Assembly (NCBI RefSeq): GCF_002843605.1
Contig: NZ_CP025263.1
Coordinates: 1,494,501-1,558,500 of the forward strand
From: Pseudomonas sp. S09G 359
GTDB lineage: Bacteria; Pseudomonadota; Gammaproteobacteria; Pseudomonadales; Pseudomonadaceae
Direction of reading: 5' to 3'
Length of the DNA: 64,000 nucleotides
The notes under the pieces are model-generated. The model ran no database searches. It was given only the letters and a program-made list of their open reading frames with translations, and was not told the DNA's origin. Below, piece by piece: positions 26,327-35,753 of this stretch (its first letter is position 1; each line of letters begins with the position of its first letter). The translations under genes and the position numbers were made by a program.

Positions 26327-27088
26327 ATGATGCGTAAGGTTTTTCTGTTGGCCCTGTTGGTCAGCCCCGTTGCCCTGGCCCAGAGCGTCAGTGTTGAAAC
26401 CAATTCGTTGATGCGCCTGCCCAGCAGCACCAGCGTGTTGCAACTGGAGCGTCTGGAGGTGGCGGACTACGGCACGTTGCTGATTCCGGCGACCATCAGC
26501 CAAGTTACCGTGGAGGAGCTGCATCTGGGGCGCGAAGCTCGCATCGCCATTGCTCCCGGCAATACCGCGCTGCAATTGCAGGTACGGCATGCGCAGCTGG
26601 AGCATGGCAGCCAGTTCACCTCCCGCGGAGCCCCCGGCACCCACGAAAAACCGGCGAAGGCCGGGCGTGACCTGACCCTGCGGATTAACTCGCTGGCGGC
26701 TGAAGAGTTGTCGGTGGATGCGCGTGGCGGCGCCGGTGCCCAAGGGTATGCCGGGCTGGATGGCGCCAACGGCGTGGACCCGGGTTGCACCTGGGGCTCG
26801 GCGGGGCGTGGCTTCAATGGCGATAACGGCGGCGACGGCCTGCCGGGCGCTGCGGGTGCGGCCGTGCGGGTAGAGCTGCCGCAGGATTTCCCCGCTGACC
26901 ATATCAAGGTCTGGGTGGAGGGCGGTGCTGGCGGTTTGGCCGGCACGGCGGGCAAGCCTGGCAAGGGTGGGCAATCCAAGGGCTGCCTGGTGTACCGCGC
27001 CGATGGCGGCGAGAAGGGCCGACCAGGGCTGGAAGGTCAGCCGGGGCCGGTTGGGCCTGCGGGAACCGTGACCATTCAGCGCCTTTGA
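26327..27088 (+). CDS. Secreted collagen-like (Gly-X-Y) protein
   Basis: 253 residues from the second in-frame Met, giving signal peptide MMRKVFLLALLVSPVALAQ. Residues about 20-125 form a polar beta-rich region (SVETNSLMRLPSSTSVLQL). The C-terminal half is glycine-rich with runs of Gly-X-Y: GAQGYAGLDGANG, GFNGDNGGDGLPGAAG and RPGLEGQPGPVGPAG, interrupted by a short non-collagen strand segment. Two cysteines in the Gly region could form a disulfide. It is probably periplasmic or surface exposed. Function unknown; exact start uncertain by a codon. Confidence 0.82.
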   Translation: MMRKVFLLALLVSPVALAQSVSVETNSLMRLPSSTSVLQLERLEVADYGTLLIPATISQVTVEELHLGREARIAIAPGNTALQLQVRHAQLEHGSQFTSRGAPGTHEKPAKAGRDLTLRINSLAAEELSVDARGGAGAQGYAGLDGANGVDPGCTWGSAGRGFNGDNGGDGLPGAAGAAVRVELPQDFPADHIKVWVEGGAGGLAGTAGKPGKGGQSKGCLVYRADGGEKGRPGLEGQPGPVGPAGTVTIQRL

Positions 27089-27094
27089 GGTGAA

Positions 27095-27167
27095 GCTATC
27101 GGGGGCAAGCCCCCTTCCACATTTGGAATGCATTCCAAGTGTGGGAAGGGGCTTGCCCCCCGATAGC
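27095..27167. repeat. REPIN with arms in reverse order, GGGGGCAAGCCCCC type
   Basis: GCTATCGGGGGCAAGCCCCC on the left and the complement on the right (through CCCCGATAGC) flank TTGGAATGCATTCCAAG, itself a palindrome. The arms face opposite to those at 12226. It lies between the convergent collagen-like and CopD genes. Confidence 0.88.
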
Positions 27168-27182
27168 GGACTAAAGCCCGCC

Positions 27183-27647
27183 TCAGAACATCGGCCGAGC
27201 TGAAGCAATCGCCACCACCACCAGCCCCACGATCAAGTTGATCCCCACCAACTTGCGAATCTGCCCCAGCGCAGCCGCACCCGCCGGCCAATCCTCTGCC
27301 GCTACCGCCGCCCGCAGTTGCGGGAACTTCAGCGCCTGGATGCGGATAAACAGCGCCGTCATCACCAGATACAAGCCCATCATCACCTGCACATAACGCG
27401 GCGCGGTTTCAAAGCCGTTGAAGCGCAGTTGCAACAGGCCGACGCCGCTGATCGGCAAAATCAGCACCGCGACCCACACCCACACGAAAAAACGTTGAAA
27501 CACATTCGCCCACAGCTTCAGCCGGGCAGGGCCCTCAAGTGCCGCCATAGCGGCGGGCCGCAGGATCATCCAGGCGAAAAACATACCGCCGACCCATACC
27601 AGGGCGGCCAATACATGCAGGGTGTAAGCGAGGCTAAACGCGGTCAT
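27183..27647 (-). CDS. CopD-family integral membrane protein
   Basis: 154 residues with four predicted membrane spans. LHVLAALVWVGGMFFAWMIL at the start matches the CopD domain with a conserved histidine, and GLYLVMTALFIRIQALKFPQLRAAV lies in the third helix region. The full CopD copper-import protein is longer, so this is the stand-alone short version common in pseudomonads. A copper or heme link is family inference only. It is divergent from dinG. Confidence 0.85.
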   Translation of the reverse strand: MTAFSLAYTLHVLAALVWVGGMFFAWMILRPAAMAALEGPARLKLWANVFQRFFVWVWVAVLILPISGVGLLQLRFNGFETAPRYVQVMMGLYLVMTALFIRIQALKFPQLRAAVAAEDWPAGAAALGQIRKLVGINLIVGLVVVAIASARPMF

Positions 27648-27746
27648 TGTGGTACTCCGTTCTGCGCGGGATTAATTAGCGGGGTATGATAGCGGCCGAT
27701 CCGAACCACTGAAAATTTATCCAGCGTTTTTTGCGCCCGACTATCC

Positions 27747-29891
27747 ATGATCAGCACTGAACTCAAAACCACGATCCAGGGCGCCTATTCGCGTTTTCTC
27801 GAAGCCAAGAGCTTGAAACCGCGCTACGGCCAACGCCTGATGATCGCCGAAGTCGCCAAGGTCCTCGGGGATATCGACACTGACGACGAAGGCCGCCGCG
27901 AGGGTGAGCCTGCGGTCGTGGCCGTCGAGGCCGGCACCGGTACCGGCAAGACCGTGGCCTACAGCCTGGCCGCGATCCCCACCGCCAAGGCCGCCGGCAA
28001 GCGCCTGGTGATCGCCACCGCCACCGTCGCCCTGCAAGAGCAGATCGTCTACAAAGACCTGCCCGACCTGATGCGCAACAGCGGCCTGAACTTCACCTTC
28101 GCCCTGGCCAAGGGGCGTGGGCGCTATATGTGCCTGTCCAAGCTCGACGTGCTCTTGCAGGAAGGCCACGCGCAAACCGCCACCGCGTCGCTGTTCGAAG
28201 AAGAAGGCTTCAAGATCGAGGTCGATGAAGTCAGCCAGAAGCTGTTTACCAGCATGATCGAGAAGCTCGCCGGCAATAAGTGGGACGGCGACCGCGACAG
28301 CTGGCCCACCGCGCTGGAAGATGCCGACTGGGCGCGCCTGACCACTGATCACAGCCAATGCACCAACCGCCATTGCCCCAACTTTGGCCAGTGCGCCTTC
28401 TACAAGGCCCGCGAAGGCATGGGCAAGGTCGATGTGATCGTCACCAACCATGACATGGTCCTGGCCGACCTGGCCCTGGGCGGCGGCGCCGTGCTGCCCG
28501 ACCCGCGTGACACCCTCTACGTGTTCGACGAAGGCCACCACCTGCCGGACAAGGCTATCGGCCACTTCGCCCATTACACGCGCCTGCGTTCCACCGCCGA
28601 CTGGCTGGAAACCACCGCCAAGAACCTCACCAAATTGCTCGCCCAGCACCCGCTTCCCGGCGATCTGGGCAAGTTGATCGAGCAGGTGCCGGAGCTGGCG
28701 CGCGAGATCAAGACCCAGCAGCAATTCATGTTCAGTGCCTGCGAGCAGGTGGCCGACTTCAAGCCCGGCGAAGACGTGGAAGGCCGTGAGCGCCCACGCC
28801 ACCGCTTTGTCGGCGGGCTGATCCCCGAGCACATGCGCGAAATGGGCATCGAACTGAAGAAGGGCTTTTCGCGCCTGACCGACCTGTTCACCCGCCTCAC
28901 GGATTTGCTCAAGGAAGGCATGGATGGCGAGGTCAATATCGGCATCGCCAGCAACCAGGCCGAGGAGTGGTACCCGCTGTTCGGCAGCCTGTTGTCGCGT
29001 TCCCAGGGCAACTGGGAGCTGTGGACCGCCTTTACCGTCGAAGACCCGGAAGACAACCCGCCCATGGCTCGCTGGCTGACCCTGTCGGAAAGCGGTGCGC
29101 TGTTTGATATCGAGGTGAACGCCAGCCCTATCCTTGCCGCCGAAATGCTGCGGCGCAACCTGTGGAACGTGGCCTATGGCTGCCTGGTCACGTCGGCCAC
29201 GCTGACGGCCCTGGGCACCTTCGACCGTTTCCGCATGCGTGCAGGCCTGCCGAAAAAAGCCGTGACGGCGGTGGTGCCGAGCCCGTTCCATCACGCCGAT
29301 GCGGGTGTGCTGCGGGTGCCGGACCTCAAGGCCGACCCACGGGACGCGCCGGCGCACACCGCCGCTATCATCCGCGACCTGCCGGGGCTGGTGGAAGGTT
29401 CGCGCGGCACCCTGGTGTTGTTCTCGTCGCGCAAGCAGATGCAGGATGTGTTCGACGGCCTCGACCGTGACTGGCGCAAGCAAGTGTTTATCCAGGGCAA
29501 CCTGTCCAAGCAGGAAACCCTCAACAAGCACAAGGCGCGGGTAGATGGTGGGGACTCCAGCGTGCTGTTCGGCCTGGCGAGTTTTGCCGAAGGCGTGGAC
29601 TTGCCCGGTGCCTATTGCGAGCACGTGGTGATCGCCAAGATCCCGTTCTCGGTGCCGGATGATCCGGTCGAGGCCGCGCTGGCCGAGTGGATCGAGGCGC
29701 GCGGCGGTAACCCGTTCATGGAGATCTCGGTGCCGGATGCGTCCCTGAAACTGGTGCAGGCCTGCGGGCGTTTGCTGCGTACCGAGGAAGATCGGGGCAC
29801 CATCACGCTGCTCGATCGCCGCCTGGTTACCCAGCGCTATGGCAAAGCCATCCTGAATGCGCTGCCGCCTTTCCGGCGCGAAATTTCTTAA
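27747..29891 (+). CDS. dinG: ATP-dependent DNA helicase DinG
   Basis: 714 residues, an XPD-like superfamily 2 helicase. Walker A GTGTGKT (63-69), iron-sulfur ligands C129, C205, C210 and C216 (YMCL; CTNRHCPNFGQC), DEGH box at 261-264, and the C-terminal motifs LVTSATLTAL, LASFAEGVDLPG and QACGRLLRT are all present. It unwinds DNA 5'-3' and resolves R-loops and damaged forks. In E. coli it is SOS-induced; I did not find a clear LexA box in the 99-base gap upstream. Confidence 0.96.
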   Translation: MISTELKTTIQGAYSRFLEAKSLKPRYGQRLMIAEVAKVLGDIDTDDEGRREGEPAVVAVEAGTGTGKTVAYSLAAIPTAKAAGKRLVIATATVALQEQIVYKDLPDLMRNSGLNFTFALAKGRGRYMCLSKLDVLLQEGHAQTATASLFEEEGFKIEVDEVSQKLFTSMIEKLAGNKWDGDRDSWPTALEDADWARLTTDHSQCTNRHCPNFGQCAFYKAREGMGKVDVIVTNHDMVLADLALGGGAVLPDPRDTLYVFDEGHHLPDKAIGHFAHYTRLRSTADWLETTAKNLTKLLAQHPLPGDLGKLIEQVPELAREIKTQQQFMFSACEQVADFKPGEDVEGRERPRHRFVGGLIPEHMREMGIELKKGFSRLTDLFTRLTDLLKEGMDGEVNIGIASNQAEEWYPLFGSLLSRSQGNWELWTAFTVEDPEDNPPMARWLTLSESGALFDIEVNASPILAAEMLRRNLWNVAYGCLVTSATLTALGTFDRFRMRAGLPKKAVTAVVPSPFHHADAGVLRVPDLKADPRDAPAHTAAIIRDLPGLVEGSRGTLVLFSSRKQMQDVFDGLDRDWRKQVFIQGNLSKQETLNKHKARVDGGDSSVLFGLASFAEGVDLPGAYCEHVVIAKIPFSVPDDPVEAALAEWIEARGGNPFMEISVPDASLKLVQACGRLLRTEEDRGTITLLDRRLVTQRYGKAILNALPPFRREIS

Positions 29892-29983
29892 GCCACCGTG
29901 GGCGAATTCGCCCACTTCGTGGTCTATCTCACTACGTTATGTCATCAGGCCATTCACCGGCCGTTTGGGAGAACCTTGTTCGT

Positions 29984-32281
29984 ATGATTCGCACGCTGCC
30001 CGCCCTTTTTGCCCTGCTGTTTACCGCGCCCTTGATGGCCGCGCCCGCCGGGCAACAGACACTGTTCAACTTCGTCCGGCCGGCCGACGTGGTCAAGGTG
30101 GCGACCCAGGACGCCAGCCTGCCGCAATACAACGCCGAGCAAACCCCTGAAGGCGAGGTGCTGCGCCGTATCACGTTCAACCCGGCCGCCGAGCCGAGCC
30201 TGGTGCTCAGCCCGCAGACCGGCACGTGGGACTGGTCGCAGTCCAGCGCCATGAGCCTGCGTATCCAAAGTGCCATGGACTGGGCCCTGACCCTCTACGT
30301 GAAAGTGCAGAGCACGGACGGCAAAACCCTGGTCAGCCGCATCGATCTGCCCGCCGGCCCGGCCCAGACGTTGCTGATCCCGCTGCAAGCCAATTCGCCG
30401 TTGAGCCAGGGCATGAAGGCCGGCCCGCCGATGCCGATCACCGTGGACGGCCAGCGCGTATTGCTCGCCGCCAGCGCCGGCGAGATCGACCGCAGCCAGG
30501 TGGCGTCCGTAACCCTGTCGATGATCAAGCCCAATGCTGCCCAGAGCATCCTGCTGGAGCGCTTTGGCGTGCAGGACAGTGAGCCGGTAATGAAGGCGGC
30601 CTACAGCGAGCTGGTGGATGCCTACGGTCAGTCCACTCGCGCACGCTGGCCGGAGAAGGTCAGCAGCGACGAGCAGCTCAAGGCCGCTGCCGCCAAAGAG
30701 CAGCAACAGCTCAAGGGCTGGCTGGCCGAACGCGATAAATCGGCCCTGGACCAATACGGCGGCTGGAACAAAGGCCCGGCATTCAAGGCCAGCGGCTTTT
30801 TCCACACCGAGAAGCGCGACGGTCGCTGGTACCTGGTGACGCCGGAAGGCCACCCGTTCTATTCCCTGGGCGTCAATACCGTGGCCCCGGACAACAACCA
30901 GACCTACGTGGCCGGCCGTGAATGGATGTTTGCCGCGTTGCCCAAGGCCGGCGAGCCCTTCGACAAGTACTACGGCAGCAGCGACAACCGTACCGGCAAC
31001 GGCGCGGGTGAGGGGCGCGGCTTTGGTGCCGGGCGTTGGTATGACTTCTATGGTGCCAACTTGCAGCGCACCTACGGCGGCGACGGGTTTGACCCGCAGC
31101 GCTGGGCCAGTCACACCCTCGACCGCCTGCAAGCCTGGGGTTTCAACACCGTGGGCAACTGGAGCGAGCCGGACTTGGCCCGCGCCGACCGCGTGCCGTA
31201 CACCCTGCCGCTGTCGATCGTGGGTGACTACGCCAGCATCAGCACCGGCACCGACTGGTGGGGCGGCATGCCCGACCCGTTCGACCCGCGCTTCGCCATG
31301 GCCACCGAGCGCGCCGTGGCCATTGCCGCGCGCGATCACCGCGATGACCCGTGGCTGATCGGCTTCTTTGCCGATAACGAGCTGGCCTGGGCGGGCCCCG
31401 GCGATGACCCGAAATCCCGTTACGCGCTGGCCTACGGCACATTGCGCATGACCACCGACGTACCGGCCAAGCGCGCGTTTCTCAAGCAATTGCGCGACAA
31501 GTACCGTAACGAAGAAGGCCTGTCGAAGGCCTGGGGCATCCACCTGGCAGGCTGGGAACTGATGGAAGACCCGGGCTTCGAACCGCCGATGCCGAGCCCC
31601 GAGCACCCGGAAATCGAAGCCGACTTCAAATACTTCCAGAAGACCTTCGCCGATGCCTACTTCAAGACCATTTCCGATTCGTTGAAGTGGCACGCGCCCA
31701 ACCAGTTGCTGCTGGGCGGTCGCTATGCCGTGAGCACGCCGGAAGCCGTGGCGTCCTGCGCGCAGTATTGCGATGTGCTGAGCTTCAACATGTACACCCT
31801 CAAACCCCAGGACGGTTACGACTTCGCTGCCCTGCGTGCACTGGACAAACCGGTGCTGATCACCGAATTCAACTTCGGCTCGGCCGACCGTGGCCCGTTC
31901 TGGGGCGGTGTGACGCAGTTGGCCCGCGAGGAAGATCGCGGTGCGGCCTACGGAAACTTCCTCAAGCAGGCCATGGCCGAACCGTCGATTGTCGGCGTGC
32001 ATTGGTTCCAGTACCTGGACCAGCCGGTCACCGGTCGGTTGCTGGACGGTGAAAACGGCCACTTCGGCCTGGTCGGCATCACCGATGTACCTTTCCAGGG
32101 CTTTGTCGAGAGCGTGCGTAAAAGCAACCTGGCAGCGATCGACCAGTTGGGCAAGGAGGCGCAAAAGGCCAAGGCTGCCAATGCCGTGCATGAAAGCGAA
32201 GGCGGCCGTGCCGGGCAAGCGGGCAAAGGCCCGGGGCAGGGCGCCGGGCATGCGGGCGGGCACTCCGGGAATGGCCACTGA
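29984..32281 (+). CDS. Secreted glycoside hydrolase, GH50/beta-agarase-like
   Basis: 765 residues from the ATG giving signal peptide MIRTLPALFALLFTAPLMAA; the preceding in-frame codons lack signal features. An N-terminal beta-sandwich carbohydrate-binding-like region spans about 25-200. A clan-A (beta/alpha)8 domain follows with WYLVTPEGHPFYSLGVN, GFNTVGNWSEP, acid/base E466 in the canonical N-E pair (FADNELAW) and nucleophile E628 (LITEFNFGS). These fit GH50. The last 35 residues are Gly/His/Ala-rich (GQGAGHAGGHSGNGH), an unusual tail. The substrate is not known; agar itself is unlikely for this genus. Confidence 0.85.
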   Translation: MIRTLPALFALLFTAPLMAAPAGQQTLFNFVRPADVVKVATQDASLPQYNAEQTPEGEVLRRITFNPAAEPSLVLSPQTGTWDWSQSSAMSLRIQSAMDWALTLYVKVQSTDGKTLVSRIDLPAGPAQTLLIPLQANSPLSQGMKAGPPMPITVDGQRVLLAASAGEIDRSQVASVTLSMIKPNAAQSILLERFGVQDSEPVMKAAYSELVDAYGQSTRARWPEKVSSDEQLKAAAAKEQQQLKGWLAERDKSALDQYGGWNKGPAFKASGFFHTEKRDGRWYLVTPEGHPFYSLGVNTVAPDNNQTYVAGREWMFAALPKAGEPFDKYYGSSDNRTGNGAGEGRGFGAGRWYDFYGANLQRTYGGDGFDPQRWASHTLDRLQAWGFNTVGNWSEPDLARADRVPYTLPLSIVGDYASISTGTDWWGGMPDPFDPRFAMATERAVAIAARDHRDDPWLIGFFADNELAWAGPGDDPKSRYALAYGTLRMTTDVPAKRAFLKQLRDKYRNEEGLSKAWGIHLAGWELMEDPGFEPPMPSPEHPEIEADFKYFQKTFADAYFKTISDSLKWHAPNQLLLGGRYAVSTPEAVASCAQYCDVLSFNMYTLKPQDGYDFAALRALDKPVLITEFNFGSADRGPFWGGVTQLAREEDRGAAYGNFLKQAMAEPSIVGVHWFQYLDQPVTGRLLDGENGHFGLVGITDVPFQGFVESVRKSNLAAIDQLGKEAQKAKAANAVHESEGGRAGQAGKGPGQGAGHAGGHSGNGH

Positions 32282-32363
32282 TTGAGTGCTGACGGGTTCA
32301 CAAAACCTACAAGGGCTGGAACAATGCCGGCCACTTCCTACAGTGTTTTCCGAGGGCGCGCAG

Positions 32364-33509
32364 GTGCAGATTCAGGGTCATTACGAACTTCAGTTCGAAG
32401 CGGTACGTGAAGCGTTCGCCGCTTTATTCGATGACCCACAGGAGCGCGGCGCCGGGCTGTGTATCCAGATCGGCGGTGAAACCGTGGTCGACCTGTGGGC
32501 CGGCACCGCCGACAAGGACGGCGCCGAGGCCTGGCACAGCGATACCATCGTCAACCTGTTCTCCTGCACCAAGACCTTCACCGCCGTCACCGCCTTGCAA
32601 CTGGTGGCCGAAGGCAAATTGCAACTGGATGCGCCGGTGGCCAACTACTGGCCTGAATTCGCCGCCGCCGGCAAGGAAACCATCACCCTGCGCCAGTTGC
32701 TCTGCCATCAGGCCGGGTTGCCGGCGATCCGCGAGATGCTGCCCACCGAAGCCCTGTACGACTGGCAATTGATGGTCGACACCCTGGCGGCCGAAGCGCC
32801 GTGGTGGACGCCGGGCCAAGGCCATGGTTACGAGGCGATCACCTACGGGTGGCTGGTCGGTGAGCTGTTGCGCCGCGCCGATGGGCGCGGGCCGGGGGAG
32901 TCCATCGTGGCGCGGGTGGCTCGGCCGTTGGGGCTGGACTTCCATGTGGGCCTGGCCGACGCAGAGTTTTATCGCGTTGCACATATAGCGCGCAGCAAAG
33001 GCAATATGGGCGATGAAGCCGCACAACGTTTACTGCAAGTAATGATGCGTGAACCGGCGGCCATGACTACACGGGCATTTGCCAACCCCCCGTCTATTCT
33101 GACCAGTACTAATAAACCCGAATGGCGGCGCATGCAGCAGCCGGCGGCAAATGGTCACGGTAATGCGCGCAGCCTGGCGGGTTTTTATAGTGGTTTGTTG
33201 GACGGTAGTTTGCTCGAAGCCGACATGCTCGAACAATTGACCCGCGAACACAGTATCGGGCCGGATAAAACATTATTGACACAAACTCGCTTCGGCCTGG
33301 GCTGCATGTTGGATCAACCGCAGTTGCCCAATGCCACGTTCGGCCTTGGCCCGCGTGCATTTGGGCATCCCGGCGCAGGCGGTTCGGTGGGGTTTGCCGA
33401 CCCGGAACATGATGTAGCGTTCGGTTTCGTGACTAATACACTGGGGCCCTATGTACTTATGGACCCACGGGCACAGAAGTTGGTCGGAATATTGGCCGGT
33501 TGTCTGTAA
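32364..33509 (+). CDS. Serine beta-lactamase-like esterase (family VIII, EstB type)
   Basis: 381 residues if it starts at GTG 32364, preceded by GAGGGCG; a frame running from 32286 has no supporting similarity. The class-C-like catalytic SxxK is S67-C-T-K70 (NLFSCTKTF), and the tyrosine motif is within YGWLVGELL. The C-terminal HPGAGGSVGFADPEH is characteristic of these esterases. Cytoplasmic: no signal peptide. It follows the GH50 gene by 82 bases but is probably a separate function. Confidence 0.87.
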   Translation: MQIQGHYELQFEAVREAFAALFDDPQERGAGLCIQIGGETVVDLWAGTADKDGAEAWHSDTIVNLFSCTKTFTAVTALQLVAEGKLQLDAPVANYWPEFAAAGKETITLRQLLCHQAGLPAIREMLPTEALYDWQLMVDTLAAEAPWWTPGQGHGYEAITYGWLVGELLRRADGRGPGESIVARVARPLGLDFHVGLADAEFYRVAHIARSKGNMGDEAAQRLLQVMMREPAAMTTRAFANPPSILTSTNKPEWRRMQQPAANGHGNARSLAGFYSGLLDGSLLEADMLEQLTREHSIGPDKTLLTQTRFGLGCMLDQPQLPNATFGLGPRAFGHPGAGGSVGFADPEHDVAFGFVTNTLGPYVLMDPRAQKLVGILAGCL

Positions 33510-33653
33510 ATCCCTTGCTGTTTCACGTTTTTTTGTTACAAAGGCAAGTATAAGAAGGCGCTGAACGAAAATGATGTAACTCTGATGTTCTGTAAGCGTC
33601 TGTTTAATGGGTCATCCAGGCCCCCGTTTCTTTTCTCATTTTGTGGATATCTC

Positions 33654-34814
33654 ATGTTATCGAACAAGTCCTTGGCACTGGCGCTGTGCCTCACTATTAC
33701 CGGTTGCGCACAAACTCCGCAAAATGATGCCGAGGGTGGACATTGGTGGTCATTTGGTTCGGATAAAGCCGCTACCAAGGACGCCGTCGCCCAAACTGAC
33801 GCCAAGCCGGATGCCAAACCTGCTGCTGGCGCCAAGCCTGTCGCACCGGTAGCCGCCGCTGCCGCACCTGCCGCACCTGCTGCCGCTGCACCAGCACCCG
33901 CTGCCAAGGCCGACACCGGCTCCAGCTGGTGGCCATTCGGTTCCAAGAGCGCCGAAGCCAAGGCCGCTGATGCCAAGGCCGACCTGAAAGCCGACCTCAA
34001 GGCGGCTGAACCGGCCCCTGCGGTCGCCAAGACCGACACCGAAACCCACTGGTGGTGGCCGTTCGAAAGCAAACCCAAGCCATTGGCCAAGGTCGACGTG
34101 ACCAACGTGCCGATGCCTGACCCGAAAATCACCCAGGCCTGGCTGGACGACTATGAGCCGCGCCTGCGCGCCGCCATCAAGGACAGCAACCTGCAACTGG
34201 AGCGTCGCGACAACGTTCTGGTGGTGATTGCACCGGTAGATGGTTCCTACAACCCGAAGCGCCCAGCGATGCTGCTGCCGGTTACCCTCGGCCCGTTCAC
34301 CCGCGTCGCCAAGGCGGTTGAAGCCGATCCGAAGACCGCCGTACTGGTGTTGGGCCACGTTGATGCCACCGGCACCGCCCCGGCCAGCCAGGCATTGAGC
34401 AAGGAGCGCGCGCAGTCCATCGCTTCGATCTTCAGCCTCAGCGGCCTGAAGCAGGACCGCCTGATGCTGCGCGGCATGGGCGACCTTATGCCGCGTGCCG
34501 CCAACGACAGCTCGCAGGGCCGTGCGCTGAACCGTCGCATGGAAATTATGTTCACTCAGCGTACAACTATGTTGGCGTTGCTGAGCAAATACCAGTCGGG
34601 CAAGACCCCGCCTGCAGCTGAGATGGTTGCCGTACAGGACGTTCCTGCTCCAGCACCGGCTGCAAAAGCACCGGCGAAAAAAGCCCCGGCCGCCAAGAAA
34701 GCCGCTGCCAAACCCGCGGCCAAAAAGGCTCCGGCCAAGCCCGCTGCGAAGAAGCCGGCCCCGGCCAAAGCCAAGGCCGCTGCACCGGCTGCGCCCGACC
34801 AGGCGAAAAACTGA
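33654..34814 (+). CDS. OmpA-family lipoprotein with WW-aromatic repeats and histone-H1-like tail
   Basis: 386 residues from the ATG giving MLSNKSLALALC, with lipobox TITGC (Cys18). Three aromatic units, WWSFGS (31-36), WWPFGS (92-97) and WWPFES (134-139), punctuate an Ala/Lys/Pro-rich, probably disordered linker. An OmpA peptidoglycan-binding domain covers about 175-305 (LGHVDATGTAPASQALSKER, GRALNRRMEIMF). The tail from about 340 is a run of AKKAP-type repeats like histone H1. It may link outer membrane to peptidoglycan while exposing a basic arm. It is followed after 27 bases by pdxH. Confidence 0.88.
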   Translation: MLSNKSLALALCLTITGCAQTPQNDAEGGHWWSFGSDKAATKDAVAQTDAKPDAKPAAGAKPVAPVAAAAAPAAPAAAAPAPAAKADTGSSWWPFGSKSAEAKAADAKADLKADLKAAEPAPAVAKTDTETHWWWPFESKPKPLAKVDVTNVPMPDPKITQAWLDDYEPRLRAAIKDSNLQLERRDNVLVVIAPVDGSYNPKRPAMLLPVTLGPFTRVAKAVEADPKTAVLVLGHVDATGTAPASQALSKERAQSIASIFSLSGLKQDRLMLRGMGDLMPRAANDSSQGRALNRRMEIMFTQRTTMLALLSKYQSGKTPPAAEMVAVQDVPAPAPAAKAPAKKAPAAKKAAAKPAAKKAPAKPAAKKPAPAKAKAAAPAAPDQAKN

Positions 34815-34841
34815 TCCGTTGAACCAGAAGGATAACGCTGC

Positions 34842-35489
34842 ATGACCCAGGCACTGGCCGATATGCGCCGTGACTACACACGGGATGGTTTGAGCGAGGC
34901 CCAGGCCCCGGGCGAACCGTTTGCGTTGTTCCATCAGTGGTTTGGCGATGCGGTGAAGACCGAGCAGCCACCGGTGGAGGCCAATGCCATGACCCTGGCC
35001 ACAGTCGACCAGGAAGGTCGCCCGCACTGCCGCATCCTGTTGCTCAAGGGCCTGGATGCGCAGGGTTTTACCTTCTTTACCAACTATCAGAGCGCCAAGG
35101 GCGAACAGCTCGCGGCGCGGCCGTTTGCGGCCATGACTTTCTTCTGGCCAACCCTGGAGCGCCAAGTGCGCATCGAAGGGCGGGTGGTCAAGGTCACGCC
35201 GCAGGAGTCGGACGCTTACTACCAGGTGCGCCCGCTGGGCAGCCGCCTCGGTGCCTGGGCATCTCCGCAGAGTCAGGTCATTCGTGACCGTGACGAACTG
35301 CAGGCGCTGCTCAAGGCTACCGAACAGCGGTTCAGCGACACCCAGCCCGACTGCCCCGAGCATTGGGGCGGTTATCGCTTGCTGCCCGAGCGTATCGAGT
35401 TTTGGCAAGGCCGCGCCAGCCGCCTGCATGATCGCCTCAACTATCGTTTGCAGGCGGGCGAATGGACCCGCGAGCGCCTGGCGCCCTGA
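34842..35489 (+). CDS. pdxH: Pyridoxamine 5'-phosphate oxidase
   Basis: 215 residues, full length. The FMN/PLP signature RILLLKG, the block [17 protein letters not shown] and the C-terminal signature [14 protein letters not shown] are intact. It oxidises pyridoxine/pyridoxamine phosphate to pyridoxal 5'-phosphate with FMN and oxygen. AAGGA precedes the ATG. It may be co-transcribed with the OmpA gene just upstream. Confidence 0.97.
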   Translation: MTQALADMRRDYTRDGLSEAQAPGEPFALFHQWFGDAVKTEQPPVEANAMTLATVDQEGRPHCRILLLKGLDAQGFTFFTNYQSAKGEQLAARPFAAMTFFWPTLERQVRIEGRVVKVTPQESDAYYQVRPLGSRLGAWASPQSQVIRDRDELQALLKATEQRFSDTQPDCPEHWGGYRLLPERIEFWQGRASRLHDRLNYRLQAGEWTRERLAP

Positions 35490-35552
35490 GCGCCACCTTT
35501 CGTCACCTCACCTGAATGTTGTTCGCTGCGCCGACGTCTCTATCGGAGAGGC

Positions 35553-35582
35553 TTCGGTCGCACGCGGCGATACCGCTATAAT
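35553..35582 (+). promoter_or_regulatory. Sigma-70 promoter for the glycine-zipper lipoprotein
   Basis: TTCGGT, 18 bases, then a perfect TATAAT (35577-35582). Transcription would start near 35589, leaving a leader of about 165 bases before the ATG at 35754. The leader holds no ORF with a ribosome site. Confidence 0.55.
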
Positions 35583-35753
35583 GACCAAACCATTGCGACA
35601 TCTCTTGGCACACATGCTGAGCTACCATTTGTCGAGTTTTCGGGATCAGGCAGTCTGTACTCAGGCTGAATGAAAGCAACTTTCTGCCGGGCTTGCCGTG
35701 ACAGGCGCCAAGCTGCAGCGTTTAATGAACACCTGTCCTTTGGAGTTGATGCT

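Noticed and set aside
27741..29915. 724-codon minus-strand open frame opposite dinG
   Set aside because: The plus strand encodes an intact DinG with its iron-sulfur ligands; the opposite frame is a shadow.
29954..32278. 774-codon minus-strand open frame opposite the GH50-like gene
   Set aside because: Mirror of a strongly coding plus-strand gene; composition is that of reverse-complemented codons and there is no ribosome site.
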